From Pontibacillus yanchengensis Y32 (lineage in GTDB: Bacteria > Bacillota > Bacilli > Bacillales > BH030062): 64,000 nucleotides of DNA. The notes under the pieces were generated by a model. That model was not told the DNA's origin, made no database searches, and was given only the letters and a program-made list of their open reading frames with translations. Position 1 is the first letter of the stretch; every line of letters starts with the position of its first letter. The stretch lies in NCBI RefSeq assembly GCF_000770635.1, contig NZ_AVBF01000010.1, positions 1 to 64,000 of the forward strand, given 5' to 3'. The translations under genes were made by a program, and so were the position numbers. Of the stretch, positions 1 through 11,053 are shown piece after piece.

Positions 1-12
1 TTTCTCTAATCC

Positions 13-47
13 ATAATATCTCGATTCCAAGTCTTCAAGATAATGGG
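13..47. repeat. Terminal hairpin motif of the dispersed composite repeat (right-end copy)
   Basis: The motif holds CCAAGTCTTCAAGATAAT and can fold into a short hairpin because ATAATATCT faces AGATAAT. The same motif recurs at about 28144-28168 in this orientation and at 27451-27480 and 63692-63721 in the opposite orientation. A degenerate version lies near 49460. Its element would extend leftward out of the window. Downstream of it (48-103) nothing else is recognisable. Confidence 0.6.
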
Positions 48-103
48 GCGATTATAGAATATATCTTCTGATATCTAATACCAATACAACTGAACTCATT
101 TAG

Positions 104-135
104 ACAAAAAAAAGAAGAGGAGAAACCTCTTCTTT
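104..135 (-). terminator. Rho-independent terminator of pfkA-pyk
   Basis: A nine-base-pair stem (AAGAAGAGG / CCTCTTCTT, loop AGAAA) is followed on the minus strand by a run of eight T. The stem abuts the pyk stop codon. Confidence 0.85.
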
Positions 136-1895
136 TACAGTACGCTTGCATGTCCTTCGTAGATATCTCCACGGGACGAATCGATTGTGATTTCGTCGCC
201 ATCTTTTACAAGGTTAGTAGCGTCTTTCACACCTACGATAACTGGAATACCAAGGCTAAGACCTACAACAGCAGCATGAGATGTTAGGCCGCCTTCTTCG
301 GTTACGATGCCTCCTGCTTTTTCAATGGCAGGCATCATATCTTTATCCGTGCTTACGGTTACTAATATCTCACCATCTTGGATATTGTTGATTGCTTCAT
401 CTGCAGTTTTTGCAACTGTTGCATTACCGTAAGCGGACTTTTTACCAATACCTTGTCCTTTAGCAAGAACGTCTCCAACTACATGAACCTTCATCATGTT
501 CGTTGTACCACTTTCACCTACAGGTACACCTGCAGTGATAATAACACGGTCGCCTCTGTTGAATTCACCTGTTTTCAGTCCACTGTCAATTGCAACAGAT
601 AACATATCGTCCGTTGTCTCAGACGGTTCACCCATAACAGCTTGAACACCCCAAACTAGGGTTAGCATGCGTTGTACCTTATCATTAAAGGTTACAGCAA
701 CTAGAGGTGCCTTAGGACGATATTTAGAAATCATACGTGCTGTATGACCACTTTCGGTAGGAGCTAGAATAGCCGTAACGTTTAAATTCATTGCAGTATG
801 TGTTACAGATTGGCTAATTGCATCCGTAATAGTCATATCACTCGTACGGGAACGATTGCTTAAGATAACCTGATGATCTAGGGCTGATTCAGCACGAACC
901 GCGATGTTAAACATTGTTGTTACAGCTTCAACAGGATACGTTCCGGCAGCAGTCTCACCACTTAACATAATAGCGTCAGTACCATCAAAAATAGCATTCG
1001 CTACGTCACTTGCCTCCGCACGAGTTGGTCGAGGATTGCGCTGCATAGAATCAAGCATTTGTGTAGCCGTGATAACTGGCTTACCAGCAGTGTTACACTG
1101 GCGAATTAATTCCTTTTGCACTAGTGGTACTTCTTCAGCTGGAATTTCAACACCAAGGTCACCACGAGCAACCATTAGTCCATCGCTGACTTCAATAATT
1201 TCGCGGATATTGTCTACACCTTCTTGGTTCTCGATCTTTGGAATAATTTGAATATGCGTTGCCTCATGGTTTTCTAGAAGTTCGCGAATTTCTAGAACAT
1301 CAGATGCACGGCGTACAAAGGAAGCTGCAATAAAGTCAATTCCTTGCTCAATACCAAATACGATGTCATTGGCGTCTTTTTCAGTAATGCCAGGTAGACT
1401 TACGCTTACATTCGGAACATTAACACCTTTTTTATTTTTTAATGGGCCAGAGTTTAGTACTCGAGTTTTAATTTCATTTTTATCTTTAAGTATTTCAAGA
1501 ACTTCTAGTTCAACTAATCCATCATCTAATAGAATCTTACCACCAATATGGACGTCATCTATCAATCCAGGATATGTTACAGAAAAACGCTCTGCATCTC
1601 CTTCGATTTCGTCCATTGTGACGTAAGCAATAGCGTCTTTTTCTAGATATACTTCTTCTTCTCTTAGAATTCCTGTTCGGATTTCAGGACCTTTCGTGTC
1701 TAACAAAATCCCTACCGTTTGACCCGTTTGGCGAGAAGCCTCGCGTATATTTTTAATGCGCTGACCATGCTCTTCATAATCACCGTGTGAGAAGTTCAAG
1801 CGTGCTACATTCATTCCATTTTCAATTAACTCTTTTAACGTTTCTACAGACTCAGATGCTGGTCCAATCGTACATACGATTTTCGTCTTTTTCAT
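135..1895 (-). CDS. pyk: Pyruvate kinase, Bacillus type with extra C-terminal domain
   Basis: Pyruvate kinase converts phosphoenolpyruvate and ADP to pyruvate and ATP, the last step of glycolysis, in the cytosol. The N-terminus ([12 protein letters not shown]), the NFSHG motif and the ARGDLGVE segment are diagnostic. At 586 residues it is about 110 longer than the E. coli enzyme. The extra C-terminus carries a PEP-utiliser-like phosphohistidine segment ([11 protein letters not shown]), as in B. subtilis and Geobacillus. The ATG at 1895 follows GAGGAGG. It lies 67 bases downstream of pfkA and is probably cotranscribed with it. Identification is secure. Confidence 0.97.
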   Translation of the reverse strand: MKKTKIVCTIGPASESVETLKELIENGMNVARLNFSHGDYEEHGQRIKNIREASRQTGQTVGILLDTKGPEIRTGILREEEVYLEKDAIAYVTMDEIEGDAERFSVTYPGLIDDVHIGGKILLDDGLVELEVLEILKDKNEIKTRVLNSGPLKNKKGVNVPNVSVSLPGITEKDANDIVFGIEQGIDFIAASFVRRASDVLEIRELLENHEATHIQIIPKIENQEGVDNIREIIEVSDGLMVARGDLGVEIPAEEVPLVQKELIRQCNTAGKPVITATQMLDSMQRNPRPTRAEASDVANAIFDGTDAIMLSGETAAGTYPVEAVTTMFNIAVRAESALDHQVILSNRSRTSDMTITDAISQSVTHTAMNLNVTAILAPTESGHTARMISKYRPKAPLVAVTFNDKVQRMLTLVWGVQAVMGEPSETTDDMLSVAIDSGLKTGEFNRGDRVIITAGVPVGESGTTNMMKVHVVGDVLAKGQGIGKKSAYGNATVAKTADEAINNIQDGEILVTVSTDKDMMPAIEKAGGIVTEEGGLTSHAAVVGLSLGIPVIVGVKDATNLVKDGDEITIDSSRGDIYEGHASVL

Positions 1896-1962
1896 TTCTT
1901 ATATCCTCCTCATCCATATATCACATTGAATCCTGAGATCGTTCCCAAAATCTCGATATGTC

Positions 1963-2925
<963 letters not shown>

Positions 2926-2979
2926 TCATCACCTCATTGAACTATATCGTAGTCATTCTTCTACTTGTCTCCCCATTCA

Positions 2980-3008
2980 AAGATAATGCTAAACGCTTTA
3001 TTTGACAA
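2980..3008 (-). promoter_or_regulatory. Sigma-A-type promoter for pfkA-pyk
   Basis: On the minus strand TTGTCA (3003-3008) and TATCTT (2980-2985) are separated by 17 bases. The predicted start near 2973 leaves a leader of about 50 bases before pfkA. A weak CcpA-like palindrome (TTGTAAACGTTTTAT, 3064-3078) lies roughly 100 bases upstream of the predicted start. Confidence 0.55.
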
Positions 3009-3165
3009 CCATAATCCATCAATCAGCAAATGTTAGAACTTCATTAATCTTCAGAAAAAATAGTTGTAAACGTTTTATATTACAAAGCCTGGAAAAACGG
3101 AATCTCATTTGTAAAAAACACCATTGCTTCTATACATAAGAATTTAACCGTCATGTTATGTAAAA

Positions 3166-3197
3166 CTAAAGAGGCGTGCAAGGTTGGATTGCACGCT
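3166..3197 (-). terminator. Terminator after accA
   Basis: The stem GCGTGCA / TGCACGC has an eight- to nine-base loop and is followed on the minus strand by CTCTTTAGTTTT. It separates the ytsJ-fadR-accDA unit from pfkA-pyk. Confidence 0.65.
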
Positions 3198-3212
3198 TAG
3201 GTATTTCAAATA

Positions 3213-4178
3213 CTATAAGTCTGTAGTGTAGGAACCTATCTTTTTATATTTTTCCCATCTTTCCTCAAGTAATTCATCTGGAGTTAATTCTTTTAAATAG
3301 TTAAGAGATTGTTCCAGAACGGGAGCAATATAAGTAGCTTGTGTTTTTATATCACGGTGGGCGCCACCTTTAATCTCGGGAATTATTTCATCTATGACTT
3401 CTAGTTTCTTAAGATCATAAGACGTAATCATCATCGTCTCTGCAGCTTTTTGAGCTTGGCCAGAATCCTTCCACAATAAGGCAGCAGCTCCTTCTGGGGA
3501 AATAACGGAATAGGTTGAGTTTTCGAGCATGTGGATTCGGTCTCCAACTCCAAGACCAAGAGCTCCTCCACTTCCCCCTTCACCTATAACGAAACATATA
3601 ACGGGTACTTTAAGACCTGCCATTTCCATTAAGTTACGAGCGATGGCTTCACTTTGGCCTCTCTCTTCAGCAGCTTTACCTGGATAAGCTCCTTTTGTAT
3701 CAATGAAACACACAATAGGACGGTTAAACTTCTCTGCTTGTTTCATATGTCGTAATGCCTTACGATATCCTTCTGGATGAGGCATACCGAAGTTGCGGCG
3801 GATATTTTCTTTTGTATCTTTCCCTCGTTGGTGACCAATTACTGTAACAGGCTGATCATTATATTTCGCTATCCCTGCAACGATAGCTTCATCATCCCCA
3901 TATAATCGATCTCCATGAAATTCAAGGAAATTAGTAAACAATTCATTGATATAATCTAATGTAGTAGGACGTTCACTATGACGAGCCATTTGAACACGGT
4001 CCCACGGCCTCATGTTTCCATAAACGTCTTCTTCAACTTTAACGAGTCGAGCTTCTAATGTACGAATTTCATCTGTTAAATCCATATCACTTTCACTTGT
4101 AAACTCTTTTAGTTCAGCAATTTTTTCACGAAGCTCCATAACTGGTTTTTCAAATTCTAATACTTGTTTTTGTTTCAT
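3213..4178 (-). CDS. accA: Acetyl-CoA carboxylase carboxyltransferase subunit alpha
   Basis: This is the alpha half of the carboxyltransferase, which moves CO2 from carboxybiotin to acetyl-CoA to make malonyl-CoA for fatty acid synthesis. At 321 residues it has family length. The segments [21 protein letters not shown], and the glycine-rich [10 protein letters not shown] (oxyanion/CoA region) are all present. The ATG overlaps the accD stop codon by four bases (ATGA), so translation is coupled to the beta subunit. It is the last gene of the malic enzyme/fadR/accDA unit. Biotin carboxylase and BCCP genes are not in this window. Confidence 0.97.
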   Translation of the reverse strand: MKQKQVLEFEKPVMELREKIAELKEFTSESDMDLTDEIRTLEARLVKVEEDVYGNMRPWDRVQMARHSERPTTLDYINELFTNFLEFHGDRLYGDDEAIVAGIAKYNDQPVTVIGHQRGKDTKENIRRNFGMPHPEGYRKALRHMKQAEKFNRPIVCFIDTKGAYPGKAAEERGQSEAIARNLMEMAGLKVPVICFVIGEGGSGGALGLGVGDRIHMLENSTYSVISPEGAAALLWKDSGQAQKAAETMMITSYDLKKLEVIDEIIPEIKGGAHRDIKTQATYIAPVLEQSLNYLKELTPDELLEERWEKYKKIGSYTTDL

Positions 4179-5035
4179 GATGGCTGACTCCCCTCTGCAT
4201 GAAGGTCTAGAAGAGTTGATAACACATTTTTCATATCGTGTCGTTGAATAACTTGGTCAAGTTGTCCATGCTTTAGTAAAAATTCAGCAGTCTGGAAGTC
4301 TTCAGGCAATTCCTCACGAATGGTTTGTTCAATAATACGACGTCCCGCAAAACCTATTAATGCTCCTGGTTCTGCAAAATTATAATCTCCGATTGAGGCG
4401 AAACTAGCTGAAACCCCACCAGTTGTTGGATGAGTCATAACAGAAATCATTAATCCTCCAGCTTCATTGAATCGTTGAATAGCAACGGAGGTTTTAGACA
4501 TCTGCATTAAACTCAATACGCCTTCCTGCATGCGGGCACCACCACTAGCAGTGAAGATAATAAATGGGATATGTAATTCTTTAGCCCGTTCAACAGCTCT
4601 GGCTATTTTTTCACCGACTGCAGAACCCATGCTTCCCATACGAAAACGAGAATCCATTACAGCAAAGGCTGTTTCCAAGCCTTCCATTTGTGCTTTGCCT
4701 GTCACGACAGCTTCATTTAATCCTGTCTTCTTACGATCCTTCTCTAATTTCTCAAGATACTCTGGAAAACCGAGAGGATTTTCAGATATTATCTCTTGAT
4801 CCCATTCTTCGAAGGTACCTTCATCAAACAAGCTGTCAATTCTCTCATAAGCTGTCATTTGATGATGATATTCGCAATTTGGGCATACATTTAAATTTTT
4901 TTTCAATTCTTTACGATAGAAGATTTTATGACAATCTGGACATTTTTGCATTAAACCTTCAGGAATATCTTGTTTAGCTTCTTCCCTTGGAATCGATGCG
5001 TATTTTTTCTTCTTGCTAAAAAAGTCTTTAAGCAA
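4175..5035 (-). CDS. accD: Acetyl-CoA carboxylase carboxyltransferase subunit beta
   Basis: The beta subunit pairs with AccA in an alpha2-beta2 carboxyltransferase. An N-terminal zinc ribbon is visible (CPDC near residue 32 and CPNC near residue 51), followed by the crotonase-like fold with [11 protein letters not shown]. Its length of 286 residues is typical. The start is TTG at 5035, eight bases after AAAGGAGG. A four-base overlap links it to accA. It lies 85 bases downstream of the GntR-type regulator gene. Confidence 0.96.
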   Translation of the reverse strand: MLKDFFSKKKKYASIPREEAKQDIPEGLMQKCPDCHKIFYRKELKKNLNVCPNCEYHHQMTAYERIDSLFDEGTFEEWDQEIISENPLGFPEYLEKLEKDRKKTGLNEAVVTGKAQMEGLETAFAVMDSRFRMGSMGSAVGEKIARAVERAKELHIPFIIFTASGGARMQEGVLSLMQMSKTSVAIQRFNEAGGLMISVMTHPTTGGVSASFASIGDYNFAEPGALIGFAGRRIIEQTIREELPEDFQTAEFLLKHGQLDQVIQRHDMKNVLSTLLDLHAEGSQPS

Positions 5036-5120
5036 GGGGATTCCTCCTTTAAAACAAATAGAGCCTGTCTATCCTACTTTAGCTAAAGTACTATGAAAGT
5101 GTTGTAGAACGATGTCTATT

Positions 5121-5750
5121 TTATTTCGACAATTTCTCCTGATAGAGTTGGTTGCTTAGTGTTTCTATTTGGATATTATCTTGGTCAGAGAGGGCTTGGA
5201 CTAAACGTATATAAAGATTTATATCATAGGCTGGCTTATGGAATGTACGAGAGAACTCTTCCATAAGTCTCCATATTTTCATTAACAACTGGTTCTCTCC
5301 TACCTCGAAAATGATTGAGAAGAACTCGTAATGAAATGTCTCTGTTCCTGGTTCAAACTGGTCAATCTTAGATTGCAGTACTTGATAGTCGTAATCTGTT
5401 AAATGATTCTTTGCAATCTTTAACGCTTCTTTTTCTATTAATTGTTTGGTAGCTTTAAGATTCTCTTTCGTTTTAGCCTCTTGGAGTATGAATGCTGAAA
5501 GAATTTCGACCATATGATACGGCTGATAAGAACTAAGAAACGTTCCTTCTCCTCTTCGTGTTTCAATCAGACCAAGAAGCTCCATTGCACGCAAAGCTTC
5601 CCTCACAGAGGAGCGACCAGCGTTCAATCGTTCAGCTAGTTCTCGTTCTGAGGGAAGCTTATCTCCCGGAGATAATCCTTGTTCTTCAATAAAGCGACGG
5701 AGCTCTTTCAATACCTCTTCATACACTTTGGATTTAGATGGCATTGTCAC
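5121..5750 (-). CDS. FadR-subfamily GntR transcriptional regulator
   Basis: A 209-residue regulator with an N-terminal winged helix. The recognition region reads LPSERELAERL, then GRSSVREALRAME and GLIETRRGEGTF, which are hallmark GntR motifs. The C-terminal all-helical part (about 80-205) resembles an effector-binding FCD-type domain, though it is on the short side. A GTG at 5750 lies 12 bases after AGGAG; an ATG at 5744 is the alternative start. The gene sits between malic enzyme (34 bases upstream) and accD. A perfect GntR-type palindrome lies in the leader of the malic enzyme gene (7083-7097). It is therefore likely the local autoregulator of a malate/pyruvate-to-malonyl-CoA unit. The ligand is unknown. 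Confidence 0.85.
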   Translation of the reverse strand: MTMPSKSKVYEEVLKELRRFIEEQGLSPGDKLPSERELAERLNAGRSSVREALRAMELLGLIETRRGEGTFLSSYQPYHMVEILSAFILQEAKTKENLKATKQLIEKEALKIAKNHLTDYDYQVLQSKIDQFEPGTETFHYEFFSIIFEVGENQLLMKIWRLMEEFSRTFHKPAYDINLYIRLVQALSDQDNIQIETLSNQLYQEKLSK

Positions 5751-5784
5751 GGATTAGGATCACTCCTTCCATCAAATCCTTATT

Positions 5785-7023
5785 TTAGGATTCGTCGATT
5801 AATGCAAGCTGTCTTGTTTTTTCAGCTACGTCTTCAGGATCGACATGGTGACGTGCAACACCGGAATCCATCGCTGCTTTTGCAACACTAGCTGCTACAG
5901 CAGGTGCTACTCGAGGGTCAAAAGGAGCTGGAATAACATAATCAGCATTTAATTCCTCTTCACTTACTAGAGATGCAATCGCCTCTGCAGCTGCTATTTT
6001 CATTTTTTCATTAATTCTTGTAGCGCGTACATCTAGTGCTCCACGGAATATACCAGGAAAGGCTAGTACGTTGTTTACCTGATTTGGGAAGTCAGAACGT
6101 CCCGTACCAATAACACTAGCTCCAGCTTCTTTAGCATCCTCTGGCATTATTTCAGGTTCTGGATTTGCCATAGCAAAAATGATAGGGTCATCATTCATAT
6201 TTTGTACCATTTCTTTGGATAATAACCCTCCAACAGAAACACCTACAAATACGTCTGCCCCTTCCATCATGTCTTCTAGCTTACCTTCCTGACGGTCTTT
6301 GTTTGTCATTTTGGCGATTTCATCTTTAATGTCATTCATACCATAACTACGACCTTCAAAAATGGCACCTTTTGAATCACACATAATAATGTCACGAACT
6401 CCGAAATGATATAAAAGTTTAATAATTGCAATACCAGCAGCTCCAGCTCCGTTTGCTACCACTTTTATATCGGACCATTTTTTGCCGGAAAGCTTCAATG
6501 CATTCATTAAAGCTGCTACTGTTACAATAGCTGTGCCATGTTGGTCATCATGGAAGATAGGAATGCTAGTTTCTTTCTTTAAGCGTTCTTCTATAATAAA
6601 GCAATTTGGAGCAGCTATATCTTCAAGATTAACTCCGCCAAACGTAGGCTCCATCAATTTAACTGTTTGTACAATTTGTTCAATGTCATTGGTACTTAAA
6701 CAGATTGGAAAAGCATCTACACCGGCAAAACTTTTGAATAAAGCAGCTTTACCTTCCATTACTGGTAAAGAGGCTTCTGCACCGATATTCCCTAAACCTA
6801 AAACGGCAGATCCATCACTAACTACCGCTACCATATTCCCCTTCATTGTGTAATCATATACAGATTCCTTCTGTTCATAGATTTCTTTACAAGGTTCAGC
6901 CACACCAGGTGAATAAGCTAAACTTAAATCTTTCTTATTTCTCACACGTACCTTAGAATGTGTAGCTAATTTACCTTTGTGAACACGATGCATATGTAGC
7001 GCCTCTTCGCGAATGTTTGACAA
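5785..7023 (-). CDS. ytsJ: NAD(P)-dependent malic enzyme (YtsJ type)
   Basis: It oxidatively decarboxylates malate to pyruvate with NAD(P)+. The 412-residue short bacterial form matches YtsJ/MaeB-type enzymes. SLAYSPGVAEPC, FHDDQHGTA and the Rossmann segment VVANGAGAAGIAI are evident, as are the C-terminal ANPEPEI and FPGIFRGALD segments. The start is TTG at 7023, nine bases after GGAG; an internal ATG would cut conserved N-terminal residues. It heads the unit with fadR and accDA and could supply pyruvate and NADPH for lipid synthesis. Expression is probably controlled at the 7083-7097 operator. Confidence 0.94.
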   Translation of the reverse strand: MSNIREEALHMHRVHKGKLATHSKVRVRNKKDLSLAYSPGVAEPCKEIYEQKESVYDYTMKGNMVAVVSDGSAVLGLGNIGAEASLPVMEGKAALFKSFAGVDAFPICLSTNDIEQIVQTVKLMEPTFGGVNLEDIAAPNCFIIEERLKKETSIPIFHDDQHGTAIVTVAALMNALKLSGKKWSDIKVVANGAGAAGIAIIKLLYHFGVRDIIMCDSKGAIFEGRSYGMNDIKDEIAKMTNKDRQEGKLEDMMEGADVFVGVSVGGLLSKEMVQNMNDDPIIFAMANPEPEIMPEDAKEAGASVIGTGRSDFPNQVNNVLAFPGIFRGALDVRATRINEKMKIAAAEAIASLVSEEELNADYVIPAPFDPRVAPAVAASVAKAAMDSGVARHHVDPEDVAEKTRQLALIDES

Positions 7024-7082
7024 AGCAACCCGCTCCTTTTATGAATAAAGAGTATTTATATTTGTTGTAATTATTGGCGTTG

Positions 7083-7097
7083 AGTGGTCTGACCACT
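7083..7097. promoter_or_regulatory. Palindromic GntR/FadR-type operator
   Basis: AGTGGTC-T-GACCACT is a perfect palindrome with seven-base arms. Its core TGGTCTGACCA fits the TNGTNNNACNA pattern bound by FadR-subfamily GntR proteins. It lies about 4 to 18 bases downstream of the predicted transcription start of ytsJ, a place where binding would block transcription. The likely ligand-responsive protein is the GntR regulator two genes along. Confidence 0.75.
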
Positions 7098-7107
7098 AAT
7101 CTACTTC

Positions 7108-7135
7108 ATTATAACAAATGGCTTTTGCTTGTAAA
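7108..7135 (-). promoter_or_regulatory. Sigma-A promoter of ytsJ-fadR-accDA
   Basis: On the minus strand TTTACA (7130-7135) and a perfect TATAAT (7108-7113) are 16 bases apart. The predicted start is near 7101, immediately before the palindromic operator. The 5' leader to the TTG start codon is about 78 bases. Confidence 0.7.
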
Positions 7136-7192
7136 GTATAGAATATAACGCTCAGCATGTAAAAGAATTGCTCCAGCTGTCTATGGAAGTCC

Positions 7193-10100
7193 TCACTTCA
7201 GAACAACATTAGCATCACCTAACAGCTGTTTGAACTGTTCCAATGACTCTCGATTTGCTGACACCGAATAATCATGGGCTAATTTAAATGTCTCTTTTCG
7301 CAAAGCATAATAAAGGATAATTGGGACTTCTCCAGGATAACGTTTAGAGATAGCCTTAATAGAGCGCGTAATGCTATCTGCCTCTTCCCCTTCTATCTTC
7401 AAGAATAATCTTTGTTGTGTAGACTCTTGTAAGCTTTCTGAATCAAACGGGGTTATGTGTTCAATTATCCACTGTTGCTTCCCATTCCTATCCTCTACTC
7501 TCCCCTCTATAAAAACAAGCATTTCTTCTACCAGCCATCTCTTTACATCTCGAAATACATCAGGAAAAATAACGGCTTCCATTTCTGTATGTTCATCAAT
7601 AATAGAGAGAAAGGCCATAGGGTCTCCTCTTTTAGTACGTATCGTTTTGATTTCCTCTACGACCACTGCCGCCTTAAGTCGCTTCTTTCTTGCAGACTTA
7701 ACTACATCTTGTAAGGAAAGGTAACCTGTGCTCCTTAACAAGGATCGATAAGATTCTAGCGGATGAGAGGAAACATACATACCAAGCACTTCTTTTTCAA
7801 ATGAAAGACGTTTTAGTATATCAAAGGGTTCAGACTCTACGTAGGTAGCGTCTAATTCTATTTCATCATCAAATAAGGATTCCTGGTCATTCATATCACT
7901 GAATAATTCTCCCTGTTCCATCGCATGTTGAATGGTAGCCAACAGAGAAGCCCGATTATTATAGGTTTCATCGAAGCAACCAGCTAATATTAGTGATTCA
8001 AGTACTTGACGATTAATGACCGTTAAGGAAACACGCCTACAAAAATCGAATAGATTTAAAAATGGCTTCTGCTTTCGTGCTTGGAGGATTTCTAATAACG
8101 CATTCCTGCCTACTCCTTTAATCATGCCAAGCCCCATACGGATTTGACCATTTTCTACAGTAAACTTTCCAAAGCTTTGATTAATAGAAGGAGCTTGGAC
8201 CGAGAGCCCTAATTCTTTTGCTTCACGAAGGTAACTAAGTATTTTGTCTGACGAAACAGTGCTCATTAATTCTGCCATAAAACACGCAGGGTGATGAGCC
8301 TTTAAATAAGCTAATTGATAGGAGATTACGCTGTAAGCTACTGCATGGCTCCTATTGAACCCATAGTTTGAAAAGCGGACAATCCATTGATAGAGTTGGT
8401 CTCCAACTTCTTTTGAGTATCCATTTTCTATACATCCAGCTACAAAAGCTTTTTGTTGGTCAGCCATGATATCCTGTTGCTTTTTACTAACCGCTCTCCT
8501 TAGTAAATCTGCTTGTCCTAGCGTAAATCCAGCCATTTTGTTTGCGATTTGCATAATTTGTTCCTGATAGACTAATACACCATATGTTTTTTCTAGTATA
8601 GGTGCTAAGTCTGGATGAGGATAAGATATAGATTCTTTTCCATGTTTTCTACGAATATAAGTTGGAATATATTCCATTGGACCTGGCCTATAAAGTGCAT
8701 TTACAGCCACAATATCTTCAAAGTGGGTAGGTCGTAATTGCATTAGTACATCCTTCATCCCTTTAGACTCAAGCTGAAAAACTCCAGTCGTCTTACCACT
8801 TCTTAGTAAAGCAAATGTTTTTTCATCATCCATTTCTTTATGGTTAAATGAAATGTCTTTCCCCTCGTTCTCATAAATAGTCTGTGTCATCTTTTCGATT
8901 AGCGTTAAATTACGCAAACCAAGGAAATCCATTTTTAATAAACCTATCGCTTCTAACTCATTCATAGCATATTGTGTTAGTGGGACACCATCATGTCCAT
9001 CGGTTAATGCAACATGCTTCATCAATGGTTGTTTACTTATGATTACTCCTGCAGCATGTGTAGAAGCATGCCTTGGAAGTCCTTCAAGTCTAGCAGCAAT
9101 CTTAAATAATCGTTTTAAGGTTTGGGATTGTTGAATATATGTTTGTAAATCCTTAGAATCTTGTACAATCTGCACAATGGATTGTGACGTAGTTTGAGGG
9201 ATAAATTTCATTAAGTAACTAGCTTCTTGACTATCTACTCCCATCACCTTAATTAATTCACGTATAGTGGATCGTGCTCCAAATGTACCAAAAGTGATGA
9301 TTTGTGCTACGTGATCAGCTCCGTACTTCTGCACGACGTACTGAATAACTTCGTCTCGCTTCACATCAGAAAAGTCAATATCAATATCGGGCATGGTGAC
9401 ACGTTCAGGGTTTAGAAACCGTTCAAATAATAAATCATACTGTATTGGATCTACGTCTGTAATACCTAATAAGTACGATACAAGTGACCCCGCAGCAGAC
9501 CCACGCCCTGGTCCTGTTGAAATATTATGTTTGGTTGCATAGGAAATAAAATCCCAAACAATAAGAAAATAATCACTAAACCCCATGGATTCAATAACCT
9601 GTAGTTCATGAGTTAGCCTGGATTTAACCTGCTCATCTGGATGACTGTACCTACGTCTTAATCCTTTTTCACAGAGCTGTCTTAAATAATCCCCAGAACT
9701 TAATTCATGTGGGACAGGGTATTCAGGAAGCATCATATTATTCAGAGTCAATTCCAAATTACAGCGATCAGCAATCACCCTTGTGTTTTTGAGTAAATCA
9801 TTAGACCACTCTCCGAAAAGAGCATACATCTCCTCCTTACTACGTAGGTGACGATACTTAATAGAATAATCTTCTATTTGTTGTGACCAATGTTTATTTG
9901 TTCGAATACTTTGCAAACAGTCATAGGCTAATACATCATCTTCTTTTATGTAGCGAACATCATTCACTGCTACCATAGGGGTTCCAATGGCAGACATGAC
10001 TTGTTCCGTTGCCACTTGTAAGTGTCTCTCACCCTCGATACCATGGTCTTCCACACCTAAGTAAAAATCAGAAGGACCTATAATGTTCTTCCACTGATCT

Positions 10101-10534
10101 AACTCTTTGATTAATTCATCACGCTGGTTATGTAAAATAAGAGGTTGTAAATGAGAGTTATAGATAGGCAAGATACCAATACAACCTTGAGTGTACTGAG
10201 AAAGCTCTCTTCGCTCTACAGATTCCTTAGACATTTGCACATAACTACTCAGTTGCATGAGATTTTCATATCCCTGCTGGTCTTGAGCTAATAAAATAAG
10301 TTCATCCACCTGTTCTTCATCTATGTATACAGGCACAGAAAGGCCAATGATTGGTTTAATCCCGTGTTTCTTACAGGTTTGGTAGAACGAAATAGCTCCA
10401 TACATAACACTTTCATCTGTAAGTGCAAGGGAGGTGTACCCATATTGCTTAGCCTGTTCGACAACCTTTTCTATGGTGTTGGTACTTTTCATAAAACTAT
10501 ATCCACTTCGAACCTGTAAGTGAACAAAATCCAT
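7193..10534 (-). CDS. dnaE: DNA polymerase III subunit alpha, DnaE type
   Basis: This is the second replicative polymerase of Firmicutes, thought to extend primers on the lagging strand before PolC takes over. At 1113 residues it matches B. subtilis DnaE. The N-terminal PHP domain (FVHLQVRSGYSFMKS) is followed by the polymerase core with GPGRGSAAGSL and the catalytic PDIDIDF. Then come a helix-hairpin-helix region and an OB fold near residues 960-1040. There is no proofreading exonuclease insertion, which distinguishes it from PolC. The ATG follows GCAGGAG. It lies 169 bases upstream of malic enzyme and has no obvious terminator of its own. Confidence 0.97.
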   Translation of the reverse strand: MDFVHLQVRSGYSFMKSTNTIEKVVEQAKQYGYTSLALTDESVMYGAISFYQTCKKHGIKPIIGLSVPVYIDEEQVDELILLAQDQQGYENLMQLSSYVQMSKESVERRELSQYTQGCIGILPIYNSHLQPLILHNQRDELIKELDQWKNIIGPSDFYLGVEDHGIEGERHLQVATEQVMSAIGTPMVAVNDVRYIKEDDVLAYDCLQSIRTNKHWSQQIEDYSIKYRHLRSKEEMYALFGEWSNDLLKNTRVIADRCNLELTLNNMMLPEYPVPHELSSGDYLRQLCEKGLRRRYSHPDEQVKSRLTHELQVIESMGFSDYFLIVWDFISYATKHNISTGPGRGSAAGSLVSYLLGITDVDPIQYDLLFERFLNPERVTMPDIDIDFSDVKRDEVIQYVVQKYGADHVAQIITFGTFGARSTIRELIKVMGVDSQEASYLMKFIPQTTSQSIVQIVQDSKDLQTYIQQSQTLKRLFKIAARLEGLPRHASTHAAGVIISKQPLMKHVALTDGHDGVPLTQYAMNELEAIGLLKMDFLGLRNLTLIEKMTQTIYENEGKDISFNHKEMDDEKTFALLRSGKTTGVFQLESKGMKDVLMQLRPTHFEDIVAVNALYRPGPMEYIPTYIRRKHGKESISYPHPDLAPILEKTYGVLVYQEQIMQIANKMAGFTLGQADLLRRAVSKKQQDIMADQQKAFVAGCIENGYSKEVGDQLYQWIVRFSNYGFNRSHAVAYSVISYQLAYLKAHHPACFMAELMSTVSSDKILSYLREAKELGLSVQAPSINQSFGKFTVENGQIRMGLGMIKGVGRNALLEILQARKQKPFLNLFDFCRRVSLTVINRQVLESLILAGCFDETYNNRASLLATIQHAMEQGELFSDMNDQESLFDDEIELDATYVESEPFDILKRLSFEKEVLGMYVSSHPLESYRSLLRSTGYLSLQDVVKSARKKRLKAAVVVEEIKTIRTKRGDPMAFLSIIDEHTEMEAVIFPDVFRDVKRWLVEEMLVFIEGRVEDRNGKQQWIIEHITPFDSESLQESTQQRLFLKIEGEEADSITRSIKAISKRYPGEVPIILYYALRKETFKLAHDYSVSANRESLEQFKQLLGDANVVLK

Positions 10535-10717
10535 ATTGATTCTCCTGCCTCAAAGTTTAATTATTGTTTCATTATAGCGTATCCACATGGCAATAGGAAA
10601 ACACGAATCCTCTTAATTCTACTAATATATACTGAAATCCATGACATACCTTGCTCTTCCCTTCCATAGACATACAATAAGGACTTATGTACAAACCTTA
10701 AGGAGAGGGTCCAACAA

Positions 10718-11053
10718 ATGGAAGAACAACGTTTTTTTGAAACCATTTTTCAATATTATTTTATTGCTCTTGGGGTTATGATCGGAGGTACTTTAATTGG
10801 TAGTATTGGTGCATTTGCAGCCGGGGAAGCCCCATACACATATATAGCACGTCTAGCCAAGAGTCTACGAATTTGGGCTATTGTTGCAGCAATAGGAGGT
10901 ACATTCGATGCGATTACAACATTTGAAAAAGGACTTTTTGAAGGGTCTACAATTGATATGTTTAAACAAATTCTTTGTATCATATCAGCCATGGGAGGCG
11001 TCCAAACTGCATTACTCATTATTGAGTGGCTTATACAGGAGGAAATCACATAA
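10718..11053 (+). CDS. ytrH: Sporulation membrane protein YtrH
   Basis: A 111-residue protein with hydrophobic segments at about 12-34, 50-65 and 82-105, matching the YtrH family. In B. subtilis YtrH and YtrI are sigma-E-controlled proteins needed for efficient sporulation. AAGGAGAGGG precedes the ATG. A CATACAAT sequence at 10671-10678 resembles a sigma-E -10 element, but no convincing -35 lies at the right spacing. It overlaps ytrI by one base, so the pair is an operon. Confidence 0.9.
   Translation: MEEQRFFETIFQYYFIALGVMIGGTLIGSIGAFAAGEAPYTYIARLAKSLRIWAIVAAIGGTFDAITTFEKGLFEGSTIDMFKQILCIISAMGGVQTALLIIEWLIQEEIT

Noticed and set aside
10671-10678. Sigma-E promoter for ytrH based on CATACAAT
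   Set aside because: The -10 match is good, but no -35 element lies at the required spacing, so it is mentioned only in the gene entry.
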